Assembly (NCBI GenBank): GCA_022702085.1
Contig: JAKONF010000026.1
Span: 1-8,273 of the forward strand
Length of the DNA stretch: 8,273 nucleotides
Reading direction: 5' to 3'
Source: Rickettsiaceae bacterium
GTDB taxonomy: Bacteria > Pseudomonadota > Alphaproteobacteria > Rickettsiales > Rickettsiaceae
In this document: positions 1-5,707 of the stretch, in pieces
Layout: every line of letters starts with the position of its first letter
How positions within the stretch are numbered: position 1 is the stretch's first letter
Notes under the pieces: model-generated
Told to the model about the DNA's origin: nothing
Database searches by the model: none
The model's input: the letters and a program-made list of their open reading frames with translations, nothing else
Translations under genes and position numbers: made by a program

Positions 1-279
1 ACTTTTTGGCTAATCAAGATGATGATTAAAATTCGTTATGCTTGCTTGATAAATATTGTGGCAAAAAGAGAAATTATTCCAGAGTTTATTCAAAATAATT
101 GTCAATCTGAAAAAATTGCTAAGGCTACTTTGAAATTATTAGTTAATTCAAAAGCAGCTGAAGAACAAATAAAACAAGCTCACGATATTTTGCTTAAACT
201 AGGACTACATTCAAAGAGCAGTCCTGCTAAAAATGCAGCAGATGAGATCATGAACTTAATCAATAATCTTGAAAAATAA
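1..279 (+). CDS. lpxB: Lipid-A-disaccharide synthase, C-terminal end (cut by the left edge)
   Basis: LpxB is a peripheral inner-membrane glycosyltransferase that joins UDP-2,3-diacylglucosamine and lipid X into the disaccharide core of lipid A. Only the last 92 codons are visible; the family is usually about 380 residues, so most of the gene lies left of the window. The frame is open from base 1 and begins TFWLIKMMIK, which corresponds to the TFWLAKRLVK stretch near the end of the E. coli protein. It then continues with an LINIVAKREIIPEFIQ segment matching the family pattern of LxNxxAxxExxxExxQ. The remainder is a helical tail ending in TAA. The ATG codons at 19 and 22 are internal methionines, not starts. 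The stop lies one base before rlmJ, so the two are probably co-transcribed. The identification rests on the conserved C-terminal block recalled from the family and is fairly secure despite the truncation. Confidence 0.85.
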   Translation, partial: TFWLIKMMIKIRYACLINIVAKREIIPEFIQNNCQSEKIAKATLKLLVNSKAAEEQIKQAHDILLKLGLHSKSSPAKNAADEIMNLINNLEK

Positions 280-280
280 C

Positions 281-1123
281 ATGAATTACCGTCATATTTA
301 CCATGCAGGAGTATTTGCAGATCTAATCAAACATATAACCTTAATTGCAATACTTGAGCAATTAAGCTGTAAAGATAAGCCATACGCTGTACTTGATGCT
401 TTTGCGGGTACTGGCATTTACGATTTAAATTCAGAGCAAGCACTCAAAACTGACGAAAGCACTAGTGGCATAAAGAAATTATTAGCATATGCAGAAACTA
501 ATGTTATTGGTGAGATATCTTTATTACAAAAATATCTAAAAATAATAGAGCAGGTAGGGGGACCTAATATGTACCCAGGTTCACCTCTGGTAATTCATAA
601 ATACCTGAGACTGAGTGATCGCCTCATTGCTTCAGAATTGCATCCAGAAGATTTCCGTACTTTGAAAAAGTTTTTTTCTTTTAAGCCAATAAAACCCGCT
701 GTTGCTGTTCATCATTTAGACGCGTATAATGCTATTAAAGCTTTTTTACCTTTCCCTGAAAAACGTGGCCTAGTATTTATCGATCCACCATTTGAAGTAA
801 AAGATGAATTTGAAAAGATAATAAATGCGCTACAAATTATCTCTAAGCGAGCTGCAAATATAATTACTATGATTTGGTATCCAGTAAAAGATGAGCTACA
901 AATTAAAAAATTTTATCAAAACTTCAAGAGTTTAAATTTTAAGGAAACATTGAAGATAGAATTTACTTTAAAAAAAGGTAGTAAAAACTTAGAAAAATGT
1001 GGATTATTAATAGTTAACCCACCTGATATTAAGCAAGCATTAGAACAAACTTTTCAATATTTAGCTAGTAAAGTTTATCAAGGGCAGGCTTATTTTGATA
1101 TTCAAATACTCAAAAACACATAG
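281..1123 (+). CDS. rlmJ: 23S rRNA (adenine(2030)-N6)-methyltransferase RlmJ
   Basis: RlmJ is a SAM-dependent methyltransferase that modifies A2030 of 23S rRNA in the cytoplasm. The product is 280 residues, the same length as the E. coli enzyme. The N-terminal MNYRHIYHAG signature with FADLIKH (residues 12-18) is diagnostic for the family. The SAM-binding motif I, DAFAGTGIYDL, is at 39-49; YPGSP is at 98-102, the SDRLIASELHP block at 112-122, the catalytic FIDPPFE at 166-172 (D168-P-P-F), WYP at 199-201, and CGLLIVNPP at 240-248. The ATG at 281 was chosen because the family starts MNYRH. An in-frame TTG at 269 would add four residues inside lpxB and is not supported. No Shine-Dalgarno is seen, and the start lies one base after the lpxB stop, which suggests translational coupling. 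The 3' end faces the minus-strand gene at 1133 across nine bases, with no room for a classical terminator. Confidence 0.93.
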   Translation: MNYRHIYHAGVFADLIKHITLIAILEQLSCKDKPYAVLDAFAGTGIYDLNSEQALKTDESTSGIKKLLAYAETNVIGEISLLQKYLKIIEQVGGPNMYPGSPLVIHKYLRLSDRLIASELHPEDFRTLKKFFSFKPIKPAVAVHHLDAYNAIKAFLPFPEKRGLVFIDPPFEVKDEFEKIINALQIISKRAANIITMIWYPVKDELQIKKFYQNFKSLNFKETLKIEFTLKKGSKNLEKCGLLIVNPPDIKQALEQTFQYLASKVYQGQAYFDIQILKNT

Positions 1124-1132
1124 ACATTAAAG

Positions 1133-1528
1133 TTATTCTTTTTTAGCCTTATTATCATATGCTTCAATTTGACGGAATAATTGTTCAAGTTTTTGAACAA
1201 TATATACTCGCAGGCCTTTAGCTTTCTTTTTAGTAGCTTGCTTGTATAGAACAATGTCTTTTTGAATACTTTGATGTTCTTCATGCATCTTGATAGTTAA
1301 AGCAGTTTTTTTACCACCCATTTGCTCTTCAATTTCATGAATTTTACTTTCTAAGTCATTGTAAACTATAGTTAATAATTCATTAAATTTCTTAGGTTTA
1401 CGGTGATTTGCTTCATCAATATATTCTTTAAGCTCAAAAAGATTATTTTTAATAGTAGCATTGCTCTCAACGGCAAAAGCATTAAAATTAAAAATCAGCA
1501 CTAAACATGATAATATTCTAAATTGCAT
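1133..1528 (-). CDS. Small exported helical protein of unknown function
   Basis: The product is 131 residues and I do not recognise a family. The N-terminus has one basic residue (R4), a hydrophobic stretch (ILSCLVLIF, 5-13) and an AFA motif at 17-19, which together read as a Sec signal peptide cleaved near residue 19/20. The mature part is charged and mostly predicted helix. It is rich in Lys and Glu, with heptad-like Leu/Ile spacing around 50-70 (ELLTIVYNDLESKIHEIEEQM) and 107-123, separated by a Gly-Gly-Lys-Lys turn at 71-74. The tail is KAKKE. There is no cysteine after the signal region and no lipobox, so a soluble periplasmic or secreted coiled-coil protein is the simplest reading. AGGA lies 6 bases before the ATG, and a good promoter lies further upstream. 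The gene sits just downstream of the terminase gene on the same strand, so read-through from the phage block is possible, but it need not be phage-derived. Confidence 0.7.
   Translation of the reverse strand: MQFRILSCLVLIFNFNAFAVESNATIKNNLFELKEYIDEANHRKPKKFNELLTIVYNDLESKIHEIEEQMGGKKTALTIKMHEEHQSIQKDIVLYKQATKKKAKGLRVYIVQKLEQLFRQIEAYDNKAKKE
1180..1201. repeat. Perfect 9-base hairpin inside the exported-protein gene
   Basis: ATTGTTCAA (1180-1188) and TTGAACAAT (1193-1201) form a perfect 9-base stem with the 4-base loop GTTT. It falls in codons for the VQKLEQLF segment near the C-terminus of the minus-strand gene and about 57 bases past the rlmJ stop. No T-run follows on either strand, so a classical terminator is unlikely. 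It may act as an RNA 3' end stabiliser or be coincidence. Confidence 0.35.
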
Positions 1529-1534
1529 AAGATA

Positions 1535-1538
1535 TCCT
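1535..1538 (-). promoter_or_regulatory. Ribosome binding site of the exported-protein gene
   Basis: AGGA on the minus strand, 6 bases before the ATG at 1528-1526, is a normal Shine-Dalgarno spacing. It supports this start, which also gives a clean signal peptide. Confidence 0.6.
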
Positions 1539-1589
1539 AATTAAATTATATTATTTTGTTATAACATATGTAATGAGACTAGCAAATAA

Positions 1590-1619
1590 ATTATACTAAA
1601 AATGAGCGTAAGTTGTTAA
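1590..1619 (-). promoter_or_regulatory. Sigma-70-type promoter of the exported-protein gene
   Basis: On the minus strand, TTAACA (1619-1614) and a perfect TATAAT (1595-1590) are separated by 18 bases. Transcription would start near 1583, giving a leader of about 55 bases. The -35 box lies 5 bases beyond the terminase stop codon, so the small gene can be expressed independently of the packaging genes. A second TATAAT at 1550-1545 has a poorer -35 (ATTACA, 18-base spacer) and would leave almost no leader, so it is less likely. AT-rich DNA yields such matches by chance; this is a prediction. Confidence 0.5.
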
Positions 1620-1623
1620 TAAA

Positions 1624-3048
1624 TCAAAATATTCTAATTCTTGGTTTTGTATTAATATTGGGTTGCTTAATATAATTCAAAAATTGACTAACAGAATCGA
1701 TAATATCATCATGCTTGCTATTAGGGAAATTAGTTAATTCTTTTATTAGAATATTATTGAAGCTAGATTTTTGTGGAATTAGTGCTTGACCTGATTGAAA
1801 CATCTGCACGCAAGCTGCAAAGCGAGTAATTTTATCTAATTTTGGTTTAAAACCTAGCGTATTATTAAAGCTCTCAAATTTTAAATCCTGTAATAGTTGC
1901 TGTCCGCTAGCTTTGTCTTCAATTAAAATAAATTTAGGCTTATATCTATTTGCCAGTGAGATAGCTGCTGACTTCAATTCTGGATAAGTTAGTTTTTGCC
2001 GCTTCATATCTACTAGATAATATTTTTTTTCTTTTATACCCCAAATAGTATTGACGCTATAATCAGCTGTTGCTGAAGTTTTAATTGCTGTATCCCAACT
2101 TTGTACATAATATTCAAAATAATCAGGTAATTGGTGATAAAAACTGATATTTTCTAAATTTAGCAAATTATAATTATTTTGTAGAGGTTCTTGTAAGTAT
2201 TGCGCAGCGTAATTAAATGTACCGACTTCATATTCTAATTTACGCAGAGTTTCGGTTTTATCTCTTGATGGATGCAAATTTTGTCCATTAGAAAAAAGGT
2301 AGTTTTTATTATTGATTTGAAAATTGAGATCAGAACTTGCTTCTATAGGAATCTTCAGATGATGCCAATCATTATTGCTTAATAAATGTCCAGCTAGATC
2401 ATCCTGATGTAAGCGTTGCATGACCAGTACAATACAACCACTATTTTTATCATTGAGGCGAGTTAAAAAAGTTTGTTCAAACCAATCAATAGTACGCCTG
2501 CGTAATTTAGTCGAGTTGATTTGTAATGGATTGTGTGGATCGTCAATGATAAGAAAATCTCCGCCTTCGCCAGTTGCTGATCCACCGACAGATGTGGCAA
2601 ATCGGAAACCATTGGCAGAAGTAAGGAACTTACTCTTTTGATTATGTTTATTACTTAGTATTGTTCTAGGAAATAATCTTTTATACCAGTTAGAGAGCAA
2701 AACTTGCCGGCAATCTAGAGAATGCTTAATGCTAAGTATAGACGAGTAACTTGCAGCCATGATCCTAAGGGTCGGATTGTGGCCAAGTAGCCAGGCTGGC
2801 CAGGCAACACTTACGCAAATTGATTTTAAAGAGCGAGGAGGGATATTGATAATGAGCCTTTTAATTTCACCATTTCTGGCCGCTTCTAAATAATCAGCCA
2901 TTAGGTCGATATGCCAATTATGTTCGTAACAAGTGCCAGGATTAACGCTATGAAATACTTTGCGGATAAAACTAGTAAAATCCTCTCTAAGCACTGCTTG
3001 CAATAAAGAATCATCATAAAAATTCTCAGCTAAAAATTTATTATTCAT
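1624..3048 (-). CDS. terL: Phage terminase large subunit (packaging ATPase and nuclease)
   Basis: TerL is the motor that pumps DNA through the portal into a prohead and cuts it. The 474-residue product has both expected domains. In the ATPase half, a deviant Walker A (IPPRSLKS, 69-76, with K75) is followed by SVAWPAWLLGHNP, Walker B FLIIDD (165-170), and the coupling motif region VLVMQR (207-212) with LHQDDL. In the RNase H-like nuclease half, D319 (SWDTA), E377/D378 (LIEDKASG) and D447/D448/D451 (KHDDIIDS) are the likely metal ligands. The PPRSLKS loop and the overall architecture fit the prophage large-terminase group often labelled by a phage-type C-terminal domain (TIGR01630-like), as recalled and not searched. 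Length is normal and no disruption is seen, so the enzyme could be active. The ATG overlaps the upstream 114-residue gene by 8 bases with only a poor Shine-Dalgarno, suggesting translational coupling. No small terminase is recognisable by similarity. Confidence 0.92.
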   Translation of the reverse strand: MNNKFLAENFYDDSLLQAVLREDFTSFIRKVFHSVNPGTCYEHNWHIDLMADYLEAARNGEIKRLIINIPPRSLKSICVSVAWPAWLLGHNPTLRIMAASYSSILSIKHSLDCRQVLLSNWYKRLFPRTILSNKHNQKSKFLTSANGFRFATSVGGSATGEGGDFLIIDDPHNPLQINSTKLRRRTIDWFEQTFLTRLNDKNSGCIVLVMQRLHQDDLAGHLLSNNDWHHLKIPIEASSDLNFQINNKNYLFSNGQNLHPSRDKTETLRKLEYEVGTFNYAAQYLQEPLQNNYNLLNLENISFYHQLPDYFEYYVQSWDTAIKTSATADYSVNTIWGIKEKKYYLVDMKRQKLTYPELKSAAISLANRYKPKFILIEDKASGQQLLQDLKFESFNNTLGFKPKLDKITRFAACVQMFQSGQALIPQKSSFNNILIKELTNFPNSKHDDIIDSVSQFLNYIKQPNINTKPRIRIF

Positions 3049-3385
3049 AAAAATCTTTGCTAATTATTTTACTTATAAAATCAGCGATAATCTTTTTGTC
3101 TTCTTCAACTATTGAATCTTGTGACGATTCATCCTTTATCTCTAATGATTTATCTATTTTAATCATCAAATTTACTAATTTTTCTATTATTTCAATAATA
3201 GTTTTTTTTTCTAAAATTAATATTTGCCAATCCTCTATCCCAATTTCTGTTTGTGATCTCATTTTTATTTCATTTAGATCTGCTTCCAACATAATTAACA
3301 GCTCAGCTATAAAGTGATTTATTTTCGGCAAATAAGTTTTATGTAAAGGTTGCTTTTGACTCTTTTTTAGCGATTTTGACCACAT
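3041..3385 (-). CDS. Helical 114-residue protein between portal and terminase; candidate small terminase
   Basis: No family is recognised. The product has a basic N-terminus (K4, K7, K8, K11, K16, K21), a helix around 21-45, a long central helix around 51-82 (LILEKKTIIEIIEKLVNLMI, 56-75) with coiled-coil-like spacing, an acidic linker (83-97) and a short C-terminal helix (97-110). It is very probably real. AAGGAG lies 7 bases before its ATG, it overlaps the portal gene by 19 bases and terL by 8 bases, and the frame keeps amphipathic periodicity. Position directly before terL, size near 110 residues, and a helical core with a separate C-terminal helix all suit a small terminase (TerS), which binds DNA and regulates TerL. 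This role is inference from context and shape, since no helix-turn-helix can be pointed to. A head-assembly accessory protein is the main alternative. A run of nine A within codons 60-62 could promote slippage. Confidence 0.72.
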   Translation of the reverse strand: MWSKSLKKSQKQPLHKTYLPKINHFIAELLIMLEADLNEIKMRSQTEIGIEDWQILILEKKTIIEIIEKLVNLMIKIDKSLEIKDESSQDSIVEEDKKIIADFISKIISKDFYE

Positions 3386-4548
3386 AATTCGTCTCCTTTA
3401 GCTATTGACTTTAAACCAACAAAAGCTCGTTTTTCATTAATAGTCATAAAATTGGCATCAGCAATTTTAGACCATAAATTCTCTCTTCTTTGGGTAAGAG
3501 CTGAGATACCTTCACGATCAAAGTCTATATGTATTTCCTCGCCATACTGATAAGAAAGCCAGTTGCTTAGAGCATCGGCTAATTTATCAAGTAGCGGCAA
3601 GAGCGTTTCTTCCCATAATCCAAGTCTTGCTTCTTGCATATTACTGTAAGTATTGTCGCCATTAATACCTAAAAGTTGAGGTGGAACGCCGAAAGCTAAA
3701 GCAATTTCCCTAGCTGCTGAATTTTTGGATTCAATAAAATCCATATCTTTAGGATTAATACTCATTTCTCGCCAATCAAGTCCACCTTCAAGTAACAAAG
3801 GTCTGCCAGAATTTGTGCTACCAGTAAATTTTTCGCTCAATTGTGCTTGCAAACGATCAAATTGTTCTTCAGATAAATAATTATTACTATCTTTAACAAT
3901 CAAAGCACCAGAAGGCCTGGCACCATTTTTGAGTAAAGAATTATTCCATCTTGCTGCTTGATTATGTAGTTCGATTGGTAGACTTGCAGCACTTAAACAA
4001 GAAAGACCATAAATATGATCGTTAGGATTATAACTTTTCAAGTGCAAAACCTTACTCATTCTACTTACCCGATCGATAGGATAAATTCGGTGGTTACCAT
4101 TTGCATTATATTTATAAGCTACTGGGTAGTTTTTATTCAAGATAATTTCAGTAGACTTAGATGAAAGTAGATAAATTTCGCTAGGTGGTTGATTATTTTG
4201 AGCTGTCGATAGTATATAAGCATTACCATAAAGCAATTTGTTAGCAATAACTTCTGCAAAAAAATCAGCTCCTGCTTTCTCAGCATTAGGTCTTTTAAGC
4301 AAATGATAGATAGGGTGATTTTTTATCACCTCATAGCTTGTGCCTCTATTTTTCATCACTAACCACGGTACATGACTTGCTGATTGAGCTATAAGATTAA
4401 CGCAGCGATAGACAATAACATTTTTATGATAAGATTCTATTCCTGCTTTCTCTTCATAATTTTGGTCAAAAGCTGGATAATCATAAAAATTGTACGATTT
4501 ATTATTGGAGTTACGTTTAAAAATTTTTTTAAAATAATTGCTGATCAT
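3367..4548 (-). CDS. HK97-family phage portal protein
   Basis: The portal forms the dodecameric ring at one vertex of a phage head through which TerL drives DNA. The 393-residue product is full length for the HK97 family (about 380-420). Recognisable parts in order are the N-terminal YHKNVIVYRCVNLIAQSASHVPW (approximately 40-62), the NHPIYHLLKRPN block (approximately 76-87), LLYGNAYI with the YLLSSKSTEI strand, the LKSYNPNDHIYGLSCLSAA segment, the LLLEGGLDW loop, and the FGVPPQLLGINGDNTYSNMQEA stretch in the stem/clip region. The C-terminus has MTINEKRAFVGLKSIAKGDEL. The ATG at 4548 has AAGGAG 10 bases upstream. It is the first gene of the minus-strand packaging block and overlaps the next gene by 19 bases. 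No prohead protease or capsid gene follows, which is unusual for this family. Base composition matches the neighbouring chromosomal genes, so the acquisition is probably old. Confidence 0.93.
   Translation of the reverse strand: MISNYFKKIFKRNSNNKSYNFYDYPAFDQNYEEKAGIESYHKNVIVYRCVNLIAQSASHVPWLVMKNRGTSYEVIKNHPIYHLLKRPNAEKAGADFFAEVIANKLLYGNAYILSTAQNNQPPSEIYLLSSKSTEIILNKNYPVAYKYNANGNHRIYPIDRVSRMSKVLHLKSYNPNDHIYGLSCLSAASLPIELHNQAARWNNSLLKNGARPSGALIVKDSNNYLSEEQFDRLQAQLSEKFTGSTNSGRPLLLEGGLDWREMSINPKDMDFIESKNSAAREIALAFGVPPQLLGINGDNTYSNMQEARLGLWEETLLPLLDKLADALSNWLSYQYGEEIHIDFDREGISALTQRRENLWSKIADANFMTINEKRAFVGLKSIAKGDELCGQNR
3391..3398 (-). promoter_or_regulatory. Strong ribosome binding site inside the portal gene
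   Basis: AAAGGAGA on the minus strand lies just upstream of the ATG at 3385-3383, within the last codons of the portal gene. Its near-consensus match fixes the start of the 114-residue gene and argues that this frame, rather than the antisense one, is translated. Confidence 0.65.
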
Positions 4549-4558
4549 TAACAGATTT

Positions 4559-4564
4559 CTCCTT
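4559..4564 (-). promoter_or_regulatory. Ribosome binding site of the portal gene
   Basis: AAGGAG on the minus strand, 10 bases before the ATG at 4548-4546. The spacing is at the long end of normal but the match is perfect, which supports this start. Confidence 0.6.
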
Positions 4565-4575
4565 AAAAAAATTAA

Positions 4576-4584
4576 TTTATAACA
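4576..4584 (-). promoter_or_regulatory. Candidate extended -10 promoter of the packaging block
   Basis: On the minus strand the spacer contains TGTTATAAA, an extended -10 element (TGn followed by TATAAA), with only a poor -35 (TTAGTG) at a 17-base spacing. Transcription would begin near 4569, about 20 bases before the portal start. It is flanked by a GCTGA box at 4585-4589. Prediction only, of moderate quality. Confidence 0.4.
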
Positions 4585-4655
4585 TCAGCAATGCAAATCA
4601 CTAAGCTGACCATCTTATTCAATTTAGCTAGATCTTTAAGTCAGCAAGATAAGTT

Positions 4656-4684
4656 TTGCAAAGTTGAGGTTTTTAGCATAAAAT
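4656..4684 (+). promoter_or_regulatory. Candidate promoter of the Tim44-like/yidD operon
   Basis: TTGCAA (4656-4661) and TAAAAT (4679-4684) are separated by 17 bases. The predicted start is near 4691, giving a leader of about 26 bases before the ATG at 4717. The leader has no good Shine-Dalgarno (only AAGA at about 4703). Both boxes match the consensus in at least four of six positions. Confidence 0.45.
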
Positions 4685-4716
4685 AATAAATATATAAATC
4701 ATAAGATTAATCATTC

Positions 4717-5343
4717 ATGTCACCACAATTACTTGAACTCTTATTTCTTGCTGGTATTGCCTTTATTGTTATCAATAAATTGATTGCAACTCTCGGAACT
4801 ACTGATCCTAACAATACGAGAACTGGTAAATCATTTTTCGGTGAGAAAGGTCAGATGAAAGATGTAACTCCGCTTTATGATTCAAAAGGAGATAATAAGA
4901 CAACATTGAATTCTATGGATCAAATGAAAGATTATTTAGCAGAAGACAATGAAAATTTAAGAAATGCTATAGGTGAAATAGAACAAAAATCGCCAAGTTT
5001 TAAAATAACTAATTTTATTAGAAATAGTAAAAATGCCTTTCAAATGATCTTGGAGAGCGCAAACAGCACTTCTTCTGATTTATCAGAGTTGGTAGATAAA
5101 AGATATATCGACAAAATGCGTGAACTAGCGCCTAGTTATGGTGATTTCATCAATGGTATAAACAATTTGGAAGCCAAAATCTCTGAAGCTTATTCATTTG
5201 GTAATAGTTTATTTATTAAGGTTTTATTTTCTGGCAAGAACATAACTCAAAACTGCCAAAATTTAAAAGAAGAATGGACTTTTAGCAAAAACCTACTGCA
5301 AAACTCACCTATTTGGTATTTAAATAATATCGATAAAATTTAA
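4717..5343 (+). CDS. Tim44-like (TimA-type) membrane-anchored protein
   Basis: Tim44-like proteins of alphaproteobacteria are anchored in the inner membrane and are related to the mitochondrial import motor subunit Tim44; their bacterial role is thought to concern membrane or protein-transport functions but is not firmly known. The 208-residue product starts with a single hydrophobic helix ([23 protein letters not shown], 5-27), followed by the GTTDP...GKSFFGE linker (27-43) typical of the rickettsial versions. The C-terminal Tim44-like domain covers about 95-206, with F100...F108 ([14 protein letters not shown]), the IKVLFSG strand (167-173), and the closing EEWTFSKN...[10 protein letters not shown] (185-206), which matches the family pattern of WTFxR followed by PxWxL. 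The domain is divergent but appears complete. The start has a weak Shine-Dalgarno. The stop overlaps the yidD ATG by one base (TAATG), so the two genes are almost certainly one operon. Confidence 0.82.
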   Translation: MSPQLLELLFLAGIAFIVINKLIATLGTTDPNNTRTGKSFFGEKGQMKDVTPLYDSKGDNKTTLNSMDQMKDYLAEDNENLRNAIGEIEQKSPSFKITNFIRNSKNAFQMILESANSTSSDLSELVDKRYIDKMRELAPSYGDFINGINNLEAKISEAYSFGNSLFIKVLFSGKNITQNCQNLKEEWTFSKNLLQNSPIWYLNNIDKI

Positions 5344-5552
5344 TGCAAAATTGTATATTATTACTGATAAGGTTTTATCAATATTTTATATCACCGTTGT
5401 TGGGGCAAAATTGTAAGTTCCATCCGTCGTGTTCATCTTATGCCAAGCAAGCTGTAATTAAATATGGTTCTCTGAAAGGTAGCTATTTAAGCTTTAAAAG
5501 AATAGTCAAATGCCAACCTTTTTGCGAAGGTGGAGACGATCCAGTAACTTAA
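5343..5552 (+). CDS. yidD: YidD-family membrane protein insertion efficiency factor
   Basis: YidD is a small membrane-associated protein that helps insertion of inner-membrane proteins by the Sec/YidC route; its exact mechanism is not established. The 69-residue product is a normal length and carries all family hallmarks: the amphipathic N-terminal helix [13 protein letters not shown] (9-21), [14 protein letters not shown] (24-37) with C24 and C30, YGSLKG (41-46), the [10 protein letters not shown] segment (51-60) with C57, and GGDDPV (63-68), close to the usual GGxDPVP ending. Translation most likely depends on coupling to the Tim44-like gene, since the start codon shares its A with the upstream stop and no Shine-Dalgarno is evident. 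Pairing with a Tim44-like protein suggests a shared job in inner-membrane biogenesis (inference). After its stop, 155 bases of AT-rich spacer precede uvrC, with no convincing terminator. Confidence 0.93.
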   Translation: MQNCILLLIRFYQYFISPLLGQNCKFHPSCSSYAKQAVIKYGSLKGSYLSFKRIVKCQPFCEGGDDPVT

Positions 5553-5707
5553 ACAAATTCACTTGAATAATTCATTAAATTTTTTACTGAAATTTTTATT
5601 AAAAATAATCAACTAGCTGCTTGTTAATTTGATATATTCTGTGTAAATTTGGCTAGCAATCTTGACTATTATAAACTTTATTATCCATATAGATGGGTCA
5701 GCTATAG

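Larger units (their letters stand above)
4540..4645. repeat. Four GCTGA boxes in the divergent spacer, possible operator
   Basis: GCTGA occurs on the + strand at 4540-4544 and 4605-4609, and on the minus strand (read as TCAGC) at 4585-4589 and 4641-4645. Orientations alternate. Two of them form the inverted pair GCTGAC (4605-4610) and GTCAGC (4640-4645). One box abuts the predicted portal -10 element. In DNA this AT-rich, four copies of a G/C-containing pentamer in about 105 bases is more than expected, but the pattern was noticed after the fact and no regulator is known. The first copy also lies within the portal start codons. Confidence 0.3.

Noticed and set aside
1102..1284. 60-residue open frame on the minus strand at the rlmJ/exported-protein junction
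   Set aside because: It overlaps the exported-protein gene in another frame and the end of rlmJ, with no ribosome binding site and an A/T-driven composition. It is a shadow frame.
2420..2641. 73-residue open frame on the + strand within terL
   Set aside because: Antisense to conserved terminase motifs, with no ribosome binding site. It is a shadow of a real gene.
3184..3210. Hairpin CTATTAT/ATAATAG followed by nine T on the + strand, resembling an intrinsic terminator
   Set aside because: It lies inside a minus-strand gene with no + strand gene upstream, and the stem has only one G-C pair. It is explained by the codons for KKTIIEIIE.
3057..3317. 86-residue open frame on the + strand, antisense to the 114-residue gene
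   Set aside because: Ile/Ser-rich translation expected from the complement of a Lys/Ile/Glu-rich gene. The minus-strand frame has AAGGAG and overlaps both neighbours, so it is the real one.
1559..4585. TTATAACAT present at both ends of the phage block (1559-1567 and 4577-4585), as possible attachment or target-site repeats
   Set aside because: Nine bases of mostly A/T are readily shared by chance between two AT-rich spacers. There is no integrase, tRNA or longer flanking identity.
4591..4686. 31-codon open frame on the + strand in the divergent spacer
   Set aside because: No ribosome binding site, no recognisable product, and it covers the predicted promoter of the Tim44-like gene. This length is easily reached by chance.
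5590..5612. A/T-only inverted repeat (ATTTTTA/TAAAAAT) after yidD as a terminator
   Set aside because: One-base loop and no G-C pairs; it would not form a stable RNA hairpin.
5662..5690. TTGACT as a -35 box for a uvrC promoter
   Set aside because: The -35 is good, but at 16-18 bases the available -10 hexamers (TCCATA, CCATAT, CATATA) match poorly. A promoter probably exists in this spacer but I cannot place it.
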